From assembly GCA_900315675.1 (NCBI GenBank), contig OMZY01000005.1, forward strand, positions 85,248 to 149,247: 64,000 nt of DNA, given 5' to 3'. Position numbers and translations under genes: made by a program. The notes beneath the pieces were generated by a model. That model worked only from the letters and a program-made list of their open reading frames with translations. It searched no databases and was not told the origin of the DNA. Of the stretch, positions 41,723 to 50,362 are shown one piece after another (position 1 is the stretch's first letter; each line of letters begins with the position of its first letter). The DNA is from an uncultured Eubacteriales bacterium. GTDB taxonomy: Bacteria > Bacillota > Clostridia > Christensenellales > Aristaeellaceae.

Positions 41723-42985
41723 ATGAAAAAACGAATCTGTGTCCTGCTGGCGGCGGTTGTGTTGACACTGGCTATGATGCCTTATGTCAATGCTATGGCT
41801 GAGCAAAAAGATTTTCGCATAGATGTATCAAGCTTGGCTGACGTGTTTAATGAGCGTCATGATGATAACTATGACTTTGATCCCTGGAGAGAGGAGATGT
41901 TCTCCGAATTTCAGGAGGAAATCCGGTCGGGCAGGATTCCGGATCTGATTCAGGTCTATGATGGCGATTCACTCGAAACCCTCAAGAAGATGGGTGCTAT
42001 TGTACCGTTTACTCCGAGTGATAATCTGGTTCGGGATTTTGAAACGATGCCGCCCTTTGTCCGGGAAGCATTGAGGGAATACCTGGTGACGGAAGATGGG
42101 CAGTTCTGGGGCTGCATAGAGGGCGGCCTGGATCTCAAAGCCATGCTTTTTTATGTGCCCGGTGCCTGGGCCGATTCTCCGTTCCGGGACAGAACACCTC
42201 CGACATCCTTTGAGGAGTTCCTGGATTTTGCGGAAGTCTATCTGGATACCCCACATGAGGGGTTCTGTCTTCTGTATAACTGGAGCAATGAAAAACTGTG
42301 CGTCCAGGGAGAAATTCTGGGTATGCTTTTGCAAAGCTGGGTATGCCAGCGACAATATGCCGGGGAACCGTATCGGTTTACCAGCGAAGAATTTATCGGT
42401 CTCCTGGAACGGACGAAGAATCTGTTTACCAGATTGGCGAAGGAGGAACCGCTTACCCAGAAGAAGCAGAAAAAACTCCGGGAGCTGTTTGCCAACGCGG
42501 ATTGTATATACGACGGCGGAAAAGCACAAGGCAGCCGGGAACTATACAACTGGGATCACATGATTCCTTACCGGGTTTATGCTGCCCAGCCTCCGCTGAT
42601 CAATATAGAAACAGGGTTTGTCTGTACCGGAAACAGCAATGCCGACCCGGCAGAAGTGAACAGATATATGGAGGAAATTGTCAGAAGGCGGGATTGGCAC
42701 CGGGATACTGTGTACGCCACATACATCCATCCGGAGATGATGGATCCGGAAAAGGTTAACAAGACTTTTTTCAGCCGGGTCAAAGATGGATATATGGCGC
42801 AGCAGTGGCTTGACAGTGTCCAGCGAATCCAGGGAGTTCCCTGTATGTTGAATCCATATAGTATATATGACAAAGCTTATGATACGGACTGTGATTCCGT
42901 GGGCAGGGTGAACGGGCAGTTTATCACCAGCGGGAAGATGACACCGGAGAAATATGCACAGCAACTGGAAGAGTGGAGTGAGTAA
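41723..42985 (+). CDS. secreted solute-binding-like protein, copy 2
   Basis: 420 residues from ATG 41723 (GGAGGAG, 4 to 5 bases; an ATG at 41711 is within that site). Signal peptide VLLAAVVLTLAMMPYVNAMA. It shares with copy 1 the blocks REYLVTEDGQFWG, FYVPGAWADSPFRDRTPPTS and FLDFAEVYLDTPHEGF, so it arose by tandem duplication and has since diverged. No permease or ATPase is nearby. It is terminated by a hairpin at 43005. Confidence 0.75.
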   Translation: MKKRICVLLAAVVLTLAMMPYVNAMAEQKDFRIDVSSLADVFNERHDDNYDFDPWREEMFSEFQEEIRSGRIPDLIQVYDGDSLETLKKMGAIVPFTPSDNLVRDFETMPPFVREALREYLVTEDGQFWGCIEGGLDLKAMLFYVPGAWADSPFRDRTPPTSFEEFLDFAEVYLDTPHEGFCLLYNWSNEKLCVQGEILGMLLQSWVCQRQYAGEPYRFTSEEFIGLLERTKNLFTRLAKEEPLTQKKQKKLRELFANADCIYDGGKAQGSRELYNWDHMIPYRVYAAQPPLINIETGFVCTGNSNADPAEVNRYMEEIVRRRDWHRDTVYATYIHPEMMDPEKVNKTFFSRVKDGYMAQQWLDSVQRIQGVPCMLNPYSIYDKAYDTDCDSVGRVNGQFITSGKMTPEKYAQQLEEWSE

Positions 42986-43004
42986 ACCCAGGGATGAACA
43001 ACAG

Positions 43005-43038
43005 GATCAGAATCGATTTGACGGTTCTGATCTTTTTT
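43005..43038 (+). terminator. terminator after the binding-like pair
   Basis: GATCAGAA and TTCTGATC around a 12-base loop, followed by TTTTTT. Confidence 0.75.
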
Positions 43039-43039
43039 C

Positions 43040-43068
43040 TTGACAGATAATGATTCACAGGATAATAT
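43040..43068 (+). promoter_or_regulatory. sigma-A promoter of TetR/hydrolase operon
   Basis: Perfect TTGACA (43040-43045), 17 bases, TAATAT (43063-43068). The operator palindrome starts within the -10 box. Confidence 0.85.
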
Positions 43069-43088
43069 ATCGAACGAACGTTCGATAT
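43067..43088 (+). promoter_or_regulatory. TetR-type operator
   Basis: ATATCGAAC GAAC GTTCGATAT: 9-base perfect arms with a 4-base centre, covering the end of the -10 box and the expected transcription start. The TetR gene itself begins 24 bases downstream, so autorepression is expected. Confidence 0.8.
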
Positions 43089-43111
43089 AATTTTATATAC
43101 GGGAGGACACT

Positions 43112-43705
43112 ATGCCGAAAGAAAACAAAAAGGAACTGATTATCCGGGAAGCCCTGAAGCTGTTTTCCGAAAAAGGATTCGCGGCTGTCTCCATGCGGGA
43201 CCTGGCGGAGTCCGTCGGCATCAGTGTAAGCACGATCTACCATTATTACCCGAGCAAACAAGACCTGGCCCAGGATATGATTGCCCGGGCAAACGAACTG
43301 ACCGCGAAAGCCCGGGACTCCTTTTTCCGGATCCTGAGCGGCACGGAAAAGGTGGAATGTGAACCCTTCGTGCGTGCGGGGGTTATGTACGTGACAGCCT
43401 ACTTGCGGCATGAGCAGATCGATCCCCTGCTGCGGATGCTGGAGAGCGAGCGGTTCCATGAACCAGCCGCGGAGGATGCCTGGCAGAAGATGATGTTCAC
43501 CGATCCGATCGTGCATGAGGCGAAGGTGTTTGAACTGCTGGTAGCCCGCGGGGAAATCCGGGAAACAGACGCGGACCGCCTGGCCGGGGAGTATCACGGG
43601 ATTGTCATGCTGGGTTATTTCACCGGGGACACGGACAGGATGGCCCGGGACCTGACGGCGTTCTACAACCGGGTATTTAAGGATAAAGGAGCGGACAGGC
43701 AATGA
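43112..43705 (+). CDS. TetR-family transcriptional regulator
   Basis: 197 residues. The N-terminal DNA-binding domain holds AVSMRDLAESVGISVSTIYH (residues about 29-48) followed by YYPSKQDL, the canonical TetR helix-turn-helix. The rest is helical and variable, the ligand-binding part. The start follows GGGAGG. It overlaps the downstream hydrolase gene by 4 bases and carries a palindromic operator in its own promoter, so it probably controls the hydrolase and itself in response to a small molecule. Confidence 0.93.
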   Translation: MPKENKKELIIREALKLFSEKGFAAVSMRDLAESVGISVSTIYHYYPSKQDLAQDMIARANELTAKARDSFFRILSGTEKVECEPFVRAGVMYVTAYLRHEQIDPLLRMLESERFHEPAAEDAWQKMMFTDPIVHEAKVFELLVARGEIRETDADRLAGEYHGIVMLGYFTGDTDRMARDLTAFYNRVFKDKGADRQ

Positions 43706-44583
43706 AAAAGTACAGAAGTGAAAAGAGCGGGCAGGCAATCCTGGAGACATATGACCGGATCCTGGCCTCCTGGCAGTGCGAAACAAAGGAAAGAGACGAG
43801 GAAACCGAGTACGGAACCACTCATGTGATCGAGTGCGGGGCGGAAGAGGCCCCGGCGCTGGTGCTTTTCCACGGGGTGGGGGACGACTCCGCGCTGATGT
43901 GGATCTACAACGCGCCGGAACTGGGAAAGCACTTCCATCTTTACGCCATCGACACGATGGGCGGCCCGGGAAAGAGCGTGCCCAACGGAAACTACAACAA
44001 GGAATTTGACGACGTCCGCTGGATCGACGGGGTGCTGGACGTGCTGGGAATTGAAAAGGCTTTCTTCGCAGGCGTTTCCATGGGCGGATACCTGGTGCAG
44101 ATGTACACGCTGACGCGTCCGGAACGGGTGATGAAGACCATCAGCATCTCCGGCACCGTGCCGGGGGGCGGAAAGAAGAACTCCATGTCGGCGATGATGA
44201 AGATCTTCCTGCCGGAGGCACTGTTCCCGACGGACAGGAACGTGACGAAGCTGCTGAGGAAACTGAGCGGGGAGAACTACGCGGTCTTTACGGAAAACAA
44301 GGAGATCATGGCCCATTACAAGAGCCTGCTGAAGGGCTTCAACAACATGGCCATGGGTTACCACAACCTCCACGCGTTCACCCCGGAAGAGGTGGACCGG
44401 ATCCGGGACAAGGTGACCTACCTGGTGGGAACGGATGATCCGTTTGAGAAGATCGGCGGAAGGGAAGTCCTGGAGCAGAATCACATGAACGCCGTGTTCT
44501 ATGAAAAAGCCGGCCATGGACTGAACCATGAGCGGGCAGAGGAAATCAACCGGAAAATGATCAGCGTTTTTCAGAGCGTGTGA
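43702..44583 (+). CDS. alpha/beta hydrolase
   Basis: 293 residues. The fold markers are LVLFHGVGDDSALMWIYNAP (oxyanion region), DTMGGPGKSVPNG, and the nucleophile elbow FFAGVSMGGYLVQMYTLT (Ser near residue 131). The catalytic His is probably in YEKAGHGLNHERAEE near the C-terminus and the acid in LVGTDDPF. Cytosolic. Translationally coupled to the TetR regulator. The substrate is unknown; esterases under TetR control often handle xenobiotic esters. Confidence 0.9.
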   Translation: MKKYRSEKSGQAILETYDRILASWQCETKERDEETEYGTTHVIECGAEEAPALVLFHGVGDDSALMWIYNAPELGKHFHLYAIDTMGGPGKSVPNGNYNKEFDDVRWIDGVLDVLGIEKAFFAGVSMGGYLVQMYTLTRPERVMKTISISGTVPGGGKKNSMSAMMKIFLPEALFPTDRNVTKLLRKLSGENYAVFTENKEIMAHYKSLLKGFNNMAMGYHNLHAFTPEEVDRIRDKVTYLVGTDDPFEKIGGREVLEQNHMNAVFYEKAGHGLNHERAEEINRKMISVFQSV

Positions 44584-44637
44584 CGGTGAACGGACAGATG
44601 ACCGTTTACTGCAGCGAAAGATAAAGAGGAATTTGAG

Positions 44638-45290
44638 ATGAAGCACAAACGGCTGAACCGGGATCAATGGGGATTTATGTATTACCCGTATTACCAGATG
44701 CGGATTGACCATGAACTGTTTCACGGCTTGCGTGCCTGATCAGGTTTACGGACGGGGAGAAGAATTACTGGGCAACGCCGAAAGCCGGCAGGATTCAGGT
44801 GACCGGTGAAGGGATGACCTGGCTGGAGCTGATTCCGGATGATACCCGCCGGGTGATCACTGTCATGTATTTTCCGGACGGGACCCATGGCCCGGAACGG
44901 CAGAACTATCCGTTGACCGCCAGTGAGGAATACCAGCCATCCATCTGGTATGTTGATATCATCGAGGGTACCGGGTATGATGAAGACGGCATTGCGGCGT
45001 TTATCGACAAATACCTGGACGTGATCATAACGCCGGAAGGCGACGTGAAGGTAGACGACCGGGATGAACTGGACGCGGCGTACGCTTCCGGAGAACTGAC
45101 CAAAGAGCAGTACGACGCGGCCCTGGCGGAGGGCGAAGACATCCTGAAGGCATACGGCGACGATATCCGCGGGCTGGACGCGTGGTGCGCGGCGGTGCGG
45201 CAGCTGGCGGAGGACCGGATCGCGGCGGGGGAGCCCATTACCATGTGCCGGGAAGTCCGGGAGTGGAGAAAAACACAGGGAGAATCCTGA
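44638..45290 (+). pseudogene. DUF402-family protein, frameshifted
   Basis: The first frame from ATG 44638 (AGAGGAAT before it) reads MKHKRLNRDQWGFMYYPYYQ and stops at TGA 44737. The sequence LACLIRFTDGEKNYWATPKA continues in another frame from about 44727 and runs on to 45290, with the family's acidic DD and KEQYD segments. Moving one base restores a single 217-residue DUF402 protein (nucleoside tri/diphosphatase-like in characterised members). Either a genuine inactivating frameshift or a sequencing error; no slippery heptamer is visible. Confidence 0.75.
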
Positions 45291-45313
45291 TACGGAAAGG
45301 CTGGAGAACCGTT

Positions 45314-46576
45314 ATGAATCAGACAGAGAAGGCACTGGCTCTCGCGAAAAGCGATAGGCTGAACTGCATCGCGGAACTGGATGAAACCGCACTGGAACAG
45401 GCCAAAGCACAGGAAGCGGACAAACAGGACAGGCTGCTGGCCGGGATACCGGTGCTGGTGAAAGATAACATTGACGTGAAGGGCCTGCATACCACGGCTG
45501 GCAGTCTGGCACTGGCGGACAATATCGCTCAAGAGGACGCGCCGGTGATCCGGAACCTGCGCAGGAACGGCGCGGTGATCCTGGGGAAAACCAACATGAC
45601 GGAATTCGCCAATTATACAACGGAAGGCATGCCGGGCGGATACAGCTCCCGCGGCGGGCAGGTGATTCACGCGGTGAATCCGAAGCTCTCACCCGCCGGG
45701 TCTTCCTCCGGATCGGCTGTGGCGGTTGCAGCGGGAATTGTACCGATGGCTGTGGGAACGGATACCTCCCACTCCGTTACCGCCTGCGCGATGTTCAACG
45801 GGATCTGCGGACTGAAGCCGCCGGTGGGCGCGCTGAGCGCGGAGGGGATTATTCCCATTGCGCGGACGCTGGACAGCGCGGGGGCAATGGCGCGGAACCT
45901 GACCGACGCGCTGAAACTGTATTCCGCCATGCGGGAGGAACCGCTGCCGGAACTGAAGCCCCTCAAACTGGATCGGCTTCGTATAGCGATAAACCGGGCC
46001 AACAGGGAGCATCTTCAGTGCCAGAAAAGCTTCCTGGACAGCCTGCTGAAGAAGCTGAAAGAGGGCGGCACCGTGATCGGTGAGGTGGACCAGCCGTTTG
46101 CACCGGAAATGGCGACGATCATGAAGTGGGAGTTCCGGCCGATGCTGGAAGAGTACCTGGCTAAATCCTCAGCAGAACGGAAAACCCTGGCGGAGATCGT
46201 TGCGTATTATGAAGCCAATCCGGATACCATGATGAAGTACGGGGACACCTTGCTGCGGGCAGCACTGGATGAAACGCCCGGCGGACTTGAGGGGAAACCC
46301 TATCTGGACGCCCTGGAGGCGCGCAGGGAAGCCATTGCGAAGGTTACGGCGGAGATTGAGGATTATGACGCTGTCCTGATGACGGGACCGACAAGCATCA
46401 TGCATTACTGCGGCCTGCCGACGGTTACGGTGGCGGGAGAAGAAAAAAAACCGGATGGCGTGAATGAGGCGGTGATCCTTTACGGCAAGGATGAATACAG
46501 GCTGTATGAAGCCGCCCTGGCGATTGAACAGGTGATGCTGAAGAGGCAGGGTACCCGGGGAATACCGGGCAACTGA
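45314..46576 (+). CDS. amidase-signature family hydrolase
   Basis: 420 residues from ATG 45314; a longer in-frame extension overlaps the frameshifted gene and has no start support. The catalytic Lys50 is in GIPVLVKDNIDVKG, the cis-Ser in SPAGSSSGSAVAVAAG (about residues 125-140), and the nucleophile Ser in GTDTSHSVTAC (about 150-160). The usual GTDTGGSI has His in place of a Gly, a small change. It hydrolyses amides; related proteins are often mislabelled GatA, but no gatB/gatC are present. Confidence 0.88.
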   Translation: MNQTEKALALAKSDRLNCIAELDETALEQAKAQEADKQDRLLAGIPVLVKDNIDVKGLHTTAGSLALADNIAQEDAPVIRNLRRNGAVILGKTNMTEFANYTTEGMPGGYSSRGGQVIHAVNPKLSPAGSSSGSAVAVAAGIVPMAVGTDTSHSVTACAMFNGICGLKPPVGALSAEGIIPIARTLDSAGAMARNLTDALKLYSAMREEPLPELKPLKLDRLRIAINRANREHLQCQKSFLDSLLKKLKEGGTVIGEVDQPFAPEMATIMKWEFRPMLEEYLAKSSAERKTLAEIVAYYEANPDTMMKYGDTLLRAALDETPGGLEGKPYLDALEARREAIAKVTAEIEDYDAVLMTGPTSIMHYCGLPTVTVAGEEKKPDGVNEAVILYGKDEYRLYEAALAIEQVMLKRQGTRGIPGN

Positions 46577-46746
46577 AGCTCTTTGAAGAGAAGACAGAAA
46601 GAATCGAAGCAAAAAAGCAACAGGGAACGGAAAACGAAAGTGTCAGGCAGAGCGGATATCGTGTATAATAAACAAGCAATTGTGAACAGGCATATGCGGA
46701 TCAGCAGCACAATCCGTTGAACAGATAAGCTAAAGGAGGAAGAAAG

Positions 46747-47811
46747 ATGTCTTTTGATCCTGAGAAGTATATACACGATTCCGACAGATCCGCCCTGAAG
46801 GCCCTGCAGGCTATCCCGGGATTCTCCCTGCTGATCAAGGGCTTCATGAACATCTGGAATGAGCCTCAGGAGAAGATCCTGAACATGTCCACCCGGATCA
46901 GGCTGGGCGAAAACCAGATGAAGAAGTATTACGATATGCTGCCGCCGATCTGCGAAAAGCTGGGCATTCCGGTGCCGGACCTGTACATTGAACTGGACGT
47001 GAAGCCAAACGCTTATTCCTACGGAGATACGACGCCTTTTATTGTGCTGACCTCCGGGCTGCTCAAAACACTGCCGGATGAGCTGATCCCGACGGTGCTG
47101 GCCCATGAGTGCGGCCATATTGCCTGCCACCACGCCCTGTACCGGACGATGGGCAGGCTGGTGCTCAGCGGCGCATCCAATGCCATATCCTCTGTTGTAA
47201 AGCTGGGCGGACTGCTGACGGTGCCGCTGCAGGTGGCGTTCTATTACTGGATGCGGTGCAGCGAGTTTTCCGCGGACCGGGCGGCGGTGCTTTGCGACGG
47301 AGACGCCCGGAAGATGCAGGAAGTCTGCATGCGCCTGGCCGGATGGGACAAGGACATCATGGCGGAGGCAAATGTGGAAACCTTCCTGGAGCAGGCCGAG
47401 GCATACAAGGATATGATCAACGGCAATGCCTGGAACAAAACGCTGGAATATATGATCATGAGCCAGGTCAGCCATCCGCTGACCGCGGTGCGCGCTCTGG
47501 AATGCGGGGAATGGGCGAAGAGCGAACTGTTCAGCAGCATCCTGAACGGCCGGCCGGCACCGGCAGCGGAGAATACCGTATGGGCCCAGCCGGCAAATGA
47601 TTCCGAAGAGGAACCGAAAGAAGACCCCTTCGATTTCTTCGGGTTCCTGCGTCCGAAGAAGCAGGAGGACGCCGGGACAGAAGAGACAGCAGAACCTGCC
47701 GAAGAAACTGAAGAAGAGAAGGAACTTCGCTGGTACAAAAAGATGGTCGAAGCAGGCCTGATCACCCAGGAACAGTATGAACAGAAGAAACGGGAACTGC
47801 TGGGAGAATAA
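46747..47811 (+). CDS. M48-family metallopeptidase with SHOCT-like tail
   Basis: 354 residues, start behind AAAGGAGG. The zinc motif HECGH is at residues 120-124 in VLAHECGHIACHHALYR, with the downstream Glu ligand in FSADRAAVLC (about residue 177). A hydrophobic stretch follows the motif (LVLSGASNAISSVVKLGG), suggesting membrane association. The C-terminal 30 residues (YKKMVEAGLITQEQYEQKKR) form a SHOCT-like oligomerisation motif, and an acidic linker precedes it. A TATAAT box lies at 46664-46669. Likely a protein quality-control protease. Confidence 0.9.
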   Translation: MSFDPEKYIHDSDRSALKALQAIPGFSLLIKGFMNIWNEPQEKILNMSTRIRLGENQMKKYYDMLPPICEKLGIPVPDLYIELDVKPNAYSYGDTTPFIVLTSGLLKTLPDELIPTVLAHECGHIACHHALYRTMGRLVLSGASNAISSVVKLGGLLTVPLQVAFYYWMRCSEFSADRAAVLCDGDARKMQEVCMRLAGWDKDIMAEANVETFLEQAEAYKDMINGNAWNKTLEYMIMSQVSHPLTAVRALECGEWAKSELFSSILNGRPAPAAENTVWAQPANDSEEEPKEDPFDFFGFLRPKKQEDAGTEETAEPAEETEEEKELRWYKKMVEAGLITQEQYEQKKRELLGE

Positions 47812-47820
47812 TCCGTAAAG

Positions 47821-47854
47821 AAACAGCCGCCGGAACAAAGCCGGCGGCTGTTTT
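47821..47854. terminator. bidirectional terminator between M48 and XRE units
   Basis: AAACAGCCGCCGG and CCGGCGGCTGTTT, a 13-bp perfect stem around AACAAAG, serving the two convergent transcripts. Confidence 0.85.
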
Positions 47855-47873
47855 GCTGTCTTCCCGGGAAGGA

Positions 47874-48080
47874 TCAGAAATAGAACAGGTCTTCAAATTT
47901 CTTTTCCAGTGCTATGCACAGGATCAGGGCCAATTTGGCGGTAGGGTTGAACTGGCCCGTTTCAATGGAACTGATGGTATTGCGCGAGACGCCTACCATT
48001 TCGGCAAGCTGCGCCTGGGATAGTCCAGCCTGCGTCCTGCATTCCTTCAGCCTGTTTTTGAGTTCAAGTTTTTCATTCAT
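47874..48080 (-). CDS. XRE-family transcriptional regulator
   Basis: 68 residues from ATG 48080; the frame upstream of it lies in the preceding gene and lacks a ribosome site. The helix-turn-helix reads LSQAQLAEMVGVSRNTISSI (residues about 19-38), followed by ETGQFNPTAKLALILCIALE. Minimal Cro/CI-type repressor. It starts 4 bases after the membrane gene stop, and its likely operators are the TGCCAAGTTTT repeats at 48404-48444, so it probably represses its own operon. Confidence 0.92.
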   Translation of the reverse strand: MNEKLELKNRLKECRTQAGLSQAQLAEMVGVSRNTISSIETGQFNPTAKLALILCIALEKKFEDLFYF

Positions 48081-48084
48081 GGCC

Positions 48085-48390
48085 TTATTTCCCCATTGCG
48101 AAACGGACAATACCCAGAACCATCGCGGCAAAAGTGATCAGCGCAAGCACCAGATAGAACCTGTCTTTTGTTTTGATCAGCCGGTAGGTCATAGCGGCAC
48201 AGACGGAACCGCAGACGGTGGCGCACAGATCCATGACCGGAAGCCCCTGGCGGGCACGGATGAAGGTAAAGACAGCAGCCATAACAACCATAACGATGAA
48301 GGCCCAGGTGACGGATTTCACTTTAATCTGCAGTTCGCGCTCGTCCTTGTTTTCGGCCTGGGCTTTTTTCAGAATCTCTTCTCTGTCCAT
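48085..48390 (-). CDS. small membrane protein paired with XRE regulator
   Basis: 101 residues with an N-terminal amphipathic helix (EEILKKAQAENKDERELQIK) and three predicted membrane spans (VTWAFIVMVVMAAVFTFI, LCATVCGSVCAAMTYRLI, LVLALITFAAMVLGIVRF). Small membrane proteins of this layout (DUF6442-like, from memory) are commonly found beside a short XRE regulator in Firmicutes, but their role is not known. First gene of the unit; strong promoter and AAGGAGG site precede it. Confidence 0.8.
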   Translation of the reverse strand: MDREEILKKAQAENKDERELQIKVKSVTWAFIVMVVMAAVFTFIRARQGLPVMDLCATVCGSVCAAMTYRLIKTKDRFYLVLALITFAAMVLGIVRFAMGK

Positions 48391-48403
48391 GAGACAACCT
48401 CCT

Positions 48404-48444
48404 TGCCAAGTTTTGTTGGCACAATATTACATCTGCCAAGTTTT
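48404..48444 (-). promoter_or_regulatory. repeat operators for XRE regulator
   Basis: TGCCAAGTTTT occurs at 48404-48414 and 48434-48444, and TTGGCA at 48416-48421 faces the second copy to form an inverted pair across the -10 box. The spacing suits a dimeric Cro-like repressor. Confidence 0.6.
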
Positions 48445-48452
48445 CTTGTCAA
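48424..48452 (-). promoter_or_regulatory. sigma-A promoter of XRE unit
   Basis: Perfect TTGACA (complement of 48447-48452), 17 bases, TAATAT (complement of 48424-48429). Confidence 0.85.
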
Positions 48453-48485
48453 GAGGCGAATACATCGTTTCTCCCCAAACGGTAT

Positions 48486-48803
48486 TTACGGGGAAGGAAC
48501 CGGAGAGAGAACGCCGGGGACCGGATCCGGACTGCCAGCGGGGCAGGACGACGCGGCGGGAGCTTTTTGTTTGTTCCGGCAGAGCAGTTCTTCCCGGAGC
48601 AGCAGACCGGTTACTTTTTCCAGATCCTCTTCCCGGACCAGGACAGCCCATCTTTTTTCTTTGTCAGGCAGGCTGAAAGTATAGGCAAAGAAAGTATCCG
48701 CAAAAGGCATGCGGAAGGGAATGCGTTCTGCCTTCAGGATTTCCCGGATCCGGAAGGTATCCTCAGTTTTCCACTCGGGACCGATGGATGTCCAGCGCTT
48801 CAT
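48486..48803 (-). CDS. DUF2007-like small protein
   Basis: 105 residues from ATG 48803 (AAAGGAGG with 10 bases). The ferredoxin-like region KRWTSIGPEWKTEDTFRIRE and VLVREEDLEKVTGLLLREEL resembles DUF2007 signal-transducing proteins. It ends in a Pro/Ser-rich tail of about 25 residues. Located between the XRE promoter and the M29 unit, as a single gene. Function unknown. Confidence 0.7.
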   Translation of the reverse strand: MKRWTSIGPEWKTEDTFRIREILKAERIPFRMPFADTFFAYTFSLPDKEKRWAVLVREEDLEKVTGLLLREELLCRNKQKAPAASSCPAGSPDPVPGVLSPVPSP

Positions 48804-48947
48804 GATGTTCATTCCTCCTTTGCGCGGCATCATCGTAACAGGATTACGGAAAAGTTTTCTGACTTTTCTTGCGGAGTTCTGACAGAAATAAAAAGAGGAA
48901 GATCAATATTGTTTTACAATATTATTTATATAAACATCTAAATAGTA

Positions 48948-48977
48948 TTGACAAAAGTGATGATATCATGATATAAG
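48948..48977 (+). promoter_or_regulatory. promoter of M29 aminopeptidase/ArsR operon with palindrome
   Basis: TTGACA (48948-48953), 18 bases, TATAAG (48972-48977) with a TG one base before the -10 (extended -10). The palindrome ATGATATCAT (48960-48969) sits in the spacer and may bind the ArsR-type regulator of this operon. Confidence 0.65.
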
Positions 48978-49001
48978 TGATAGCGAATCGGAGGGGATAT
49001 C

Positions 49002-49991
49002 ATGAAACGTGAAACGATCCTGAAGATCGTCAAAGCAAGCGGAGTATCAGCAGGGGAACTGATCCTTGTTCATTTCTGGGGCGAGGATTCAGAAAAGGAA
49101 ATCGCGAACAGCTTCCTGGCGGCTGTTGCGGAATTGGGGGCGACCCCTGTGCTTCTGCAGCAGGCCCGTTCGATTAACCGGGATATTTTTGCTTCGGCGA
49201 AAGAAAGCTGCTTCGATGAGCGGTATTTCGAACTGATCTCAAAATTCGACGCGGTGCTGGACGTGTTCGCCTGCCAGCCCATCGTGCTTGGATATCCTCT
49301 TGAGGATGATCAGATGAATCTGTACCGCAGGTACATCGCGCAGCTGTTCGGCAAGCTGATGGAATGCAAACGGTTTGCCCAGATCCGGATTCCGACGGAA
49401 GCCAACGCCGCAGAGTCCGGCCTTGATCCGGAAGACTATATTACCCGGATGAACGAAGCCTACGACATTGACTATGAGGCGCTGGGCGACGCCTGCAGGC
49501 AGGAAGCGGAGAAGTATGCCGGGGCGGAAAAGGCTGTTATCCATACAGGGGAGAACTGTGAGCTGAGCCTGGAACTGACCGGGCGAAAGTGGCTGACGGA
49601 CGCCGGTGACGGAGACCTTCCCTGCGGGGAAATCTATATCGCTCCGGCAGAGGAAAAGACCAACGGAACAGTATACTTTGAGGACTTCTGGCTGGAAGAT
49701 GAGAAGTACAGCAATGTGATCCTGTGGATTGAAAACGGGGAAGTGGTCCGGAGCAGCGACGATAAGGTTACGAAAGCATTTGCGGAAATGCCAAGGGAGA
49801 ACCGGATCGTCTGTGAATTGGGTCTGGGCATGAATCCAAATGTCAAAAGCCTGTGCGGATACACCGTGCTGGACGAGAAAATGGCGGGAACCTTCCATAT
49901 CGCGGTCGGCGCAAACGTGATGTTCGGCGGTACGAACCAAGCGACCGATCATACTGATTTTGTCGGAAAAGGAAAAGTTGAGGTAGAATAA
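49002..49991 (+). CDS. M29-family (thermophilic-type) aminopeptidase-like protein
   Basis: 329 residues, start behind GGAGGGG. M29-type blocks are seen in DGDLPCGEIYIAPAEEKTNG, VCELGLGMNPNVKSLCGYTV and DEKMAGTFHIAVGANVMFGG ending in a DHTDF metal-ligand motif. Characterised members are cobalt or zinc aminopeptidases. This protein is shorter than the usual 370-410 residues at the N-terminal lobe. First gene of a three-gene operon ending in an ArsR-like regulator. Confidence 0.85.
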   Translation: MKRETILKIVKASGVSAGELILVHFWGEDSEKEIANSFLAAVAELGATPVLLQQARSINRDIFASAKESCFDERYFELISKFDAVLDVFACQPIVLGYPLEDDQMNLYRRYIAQLFGKLMECKRFAQIRIPTEANAAESGLDPEDYITRMNEAYDIDYEALGDACRQEAEKYAGAEKAVIHTGENCELSLELTGRKWLTDAGDGDLPCGEIYIAPAEEKTNGTVYFEDFWLEDEKYSNVILWIENGEVVRSSDDKVTKAFAEMPRENRIVCELGLGMNPNVKSLCGYTVLDEKMAGTFHIAVGANVMFGGTNQATDHTDFVGKGKVEVE

Positions 49992-49993
49992 CA

Positions 49994-50362
49994 ATGGAAC
50001 AGAAAATAACGAAGATGAACAGCTGGTTTGAAGAACAGATCGCTGCCTGCGGCCGCCGCAACGCGGAGCTGCAGGCGGATGACCGGACGGATGAAGCAGT
50101 TTTTGAAAAGGTGAAAGCCAATATCTATGACGCCATGCGCACCTGGCTGACCGTTGCGGTCCGGATCGGCAACGGAAATGGGAAGGCGGTAAAAGACTTC
50201 TTTATCGCCCGGGTAGAGCAGATTCCGGCCTCATGGGAGGCCGCCTATGAAAAGGCAAAGGAGCATAACGACGTGACCAGAATGCAGACGGAGCAGGTCA
50301 AGCTGGACGTGGTCCGGGAAGTCCGGGCAGAATTTGATCAGATCTGGGAGGGAGCGGAATGA
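49994..50362 (+). CDS. hypothetical helical protein
   Basis: 122 residues, almost wholly alpha-helical and charged (for example WFEEQIAACGRRNAELQADD and AYEKAKEHNDVTRMQTEQVK). It is conserved in position: 2 bases after the aminopeptidase and overlapping the regulator gene by 4 bases. No domain recognised. A partner or substrate adaptor of the peptidase is possible. Confidence 0.75.
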   Translation: MEQKITKMNSWFEEQIAACGRRNAELQADDRTDEAVFEKVKANIYDAMRTWLTVAVRIGNGNGKAVKDFFIARVEQIPASWEAAYEKAKEHNDVTRMQTEQVKLDVVREVRAEFDQIWEGAE

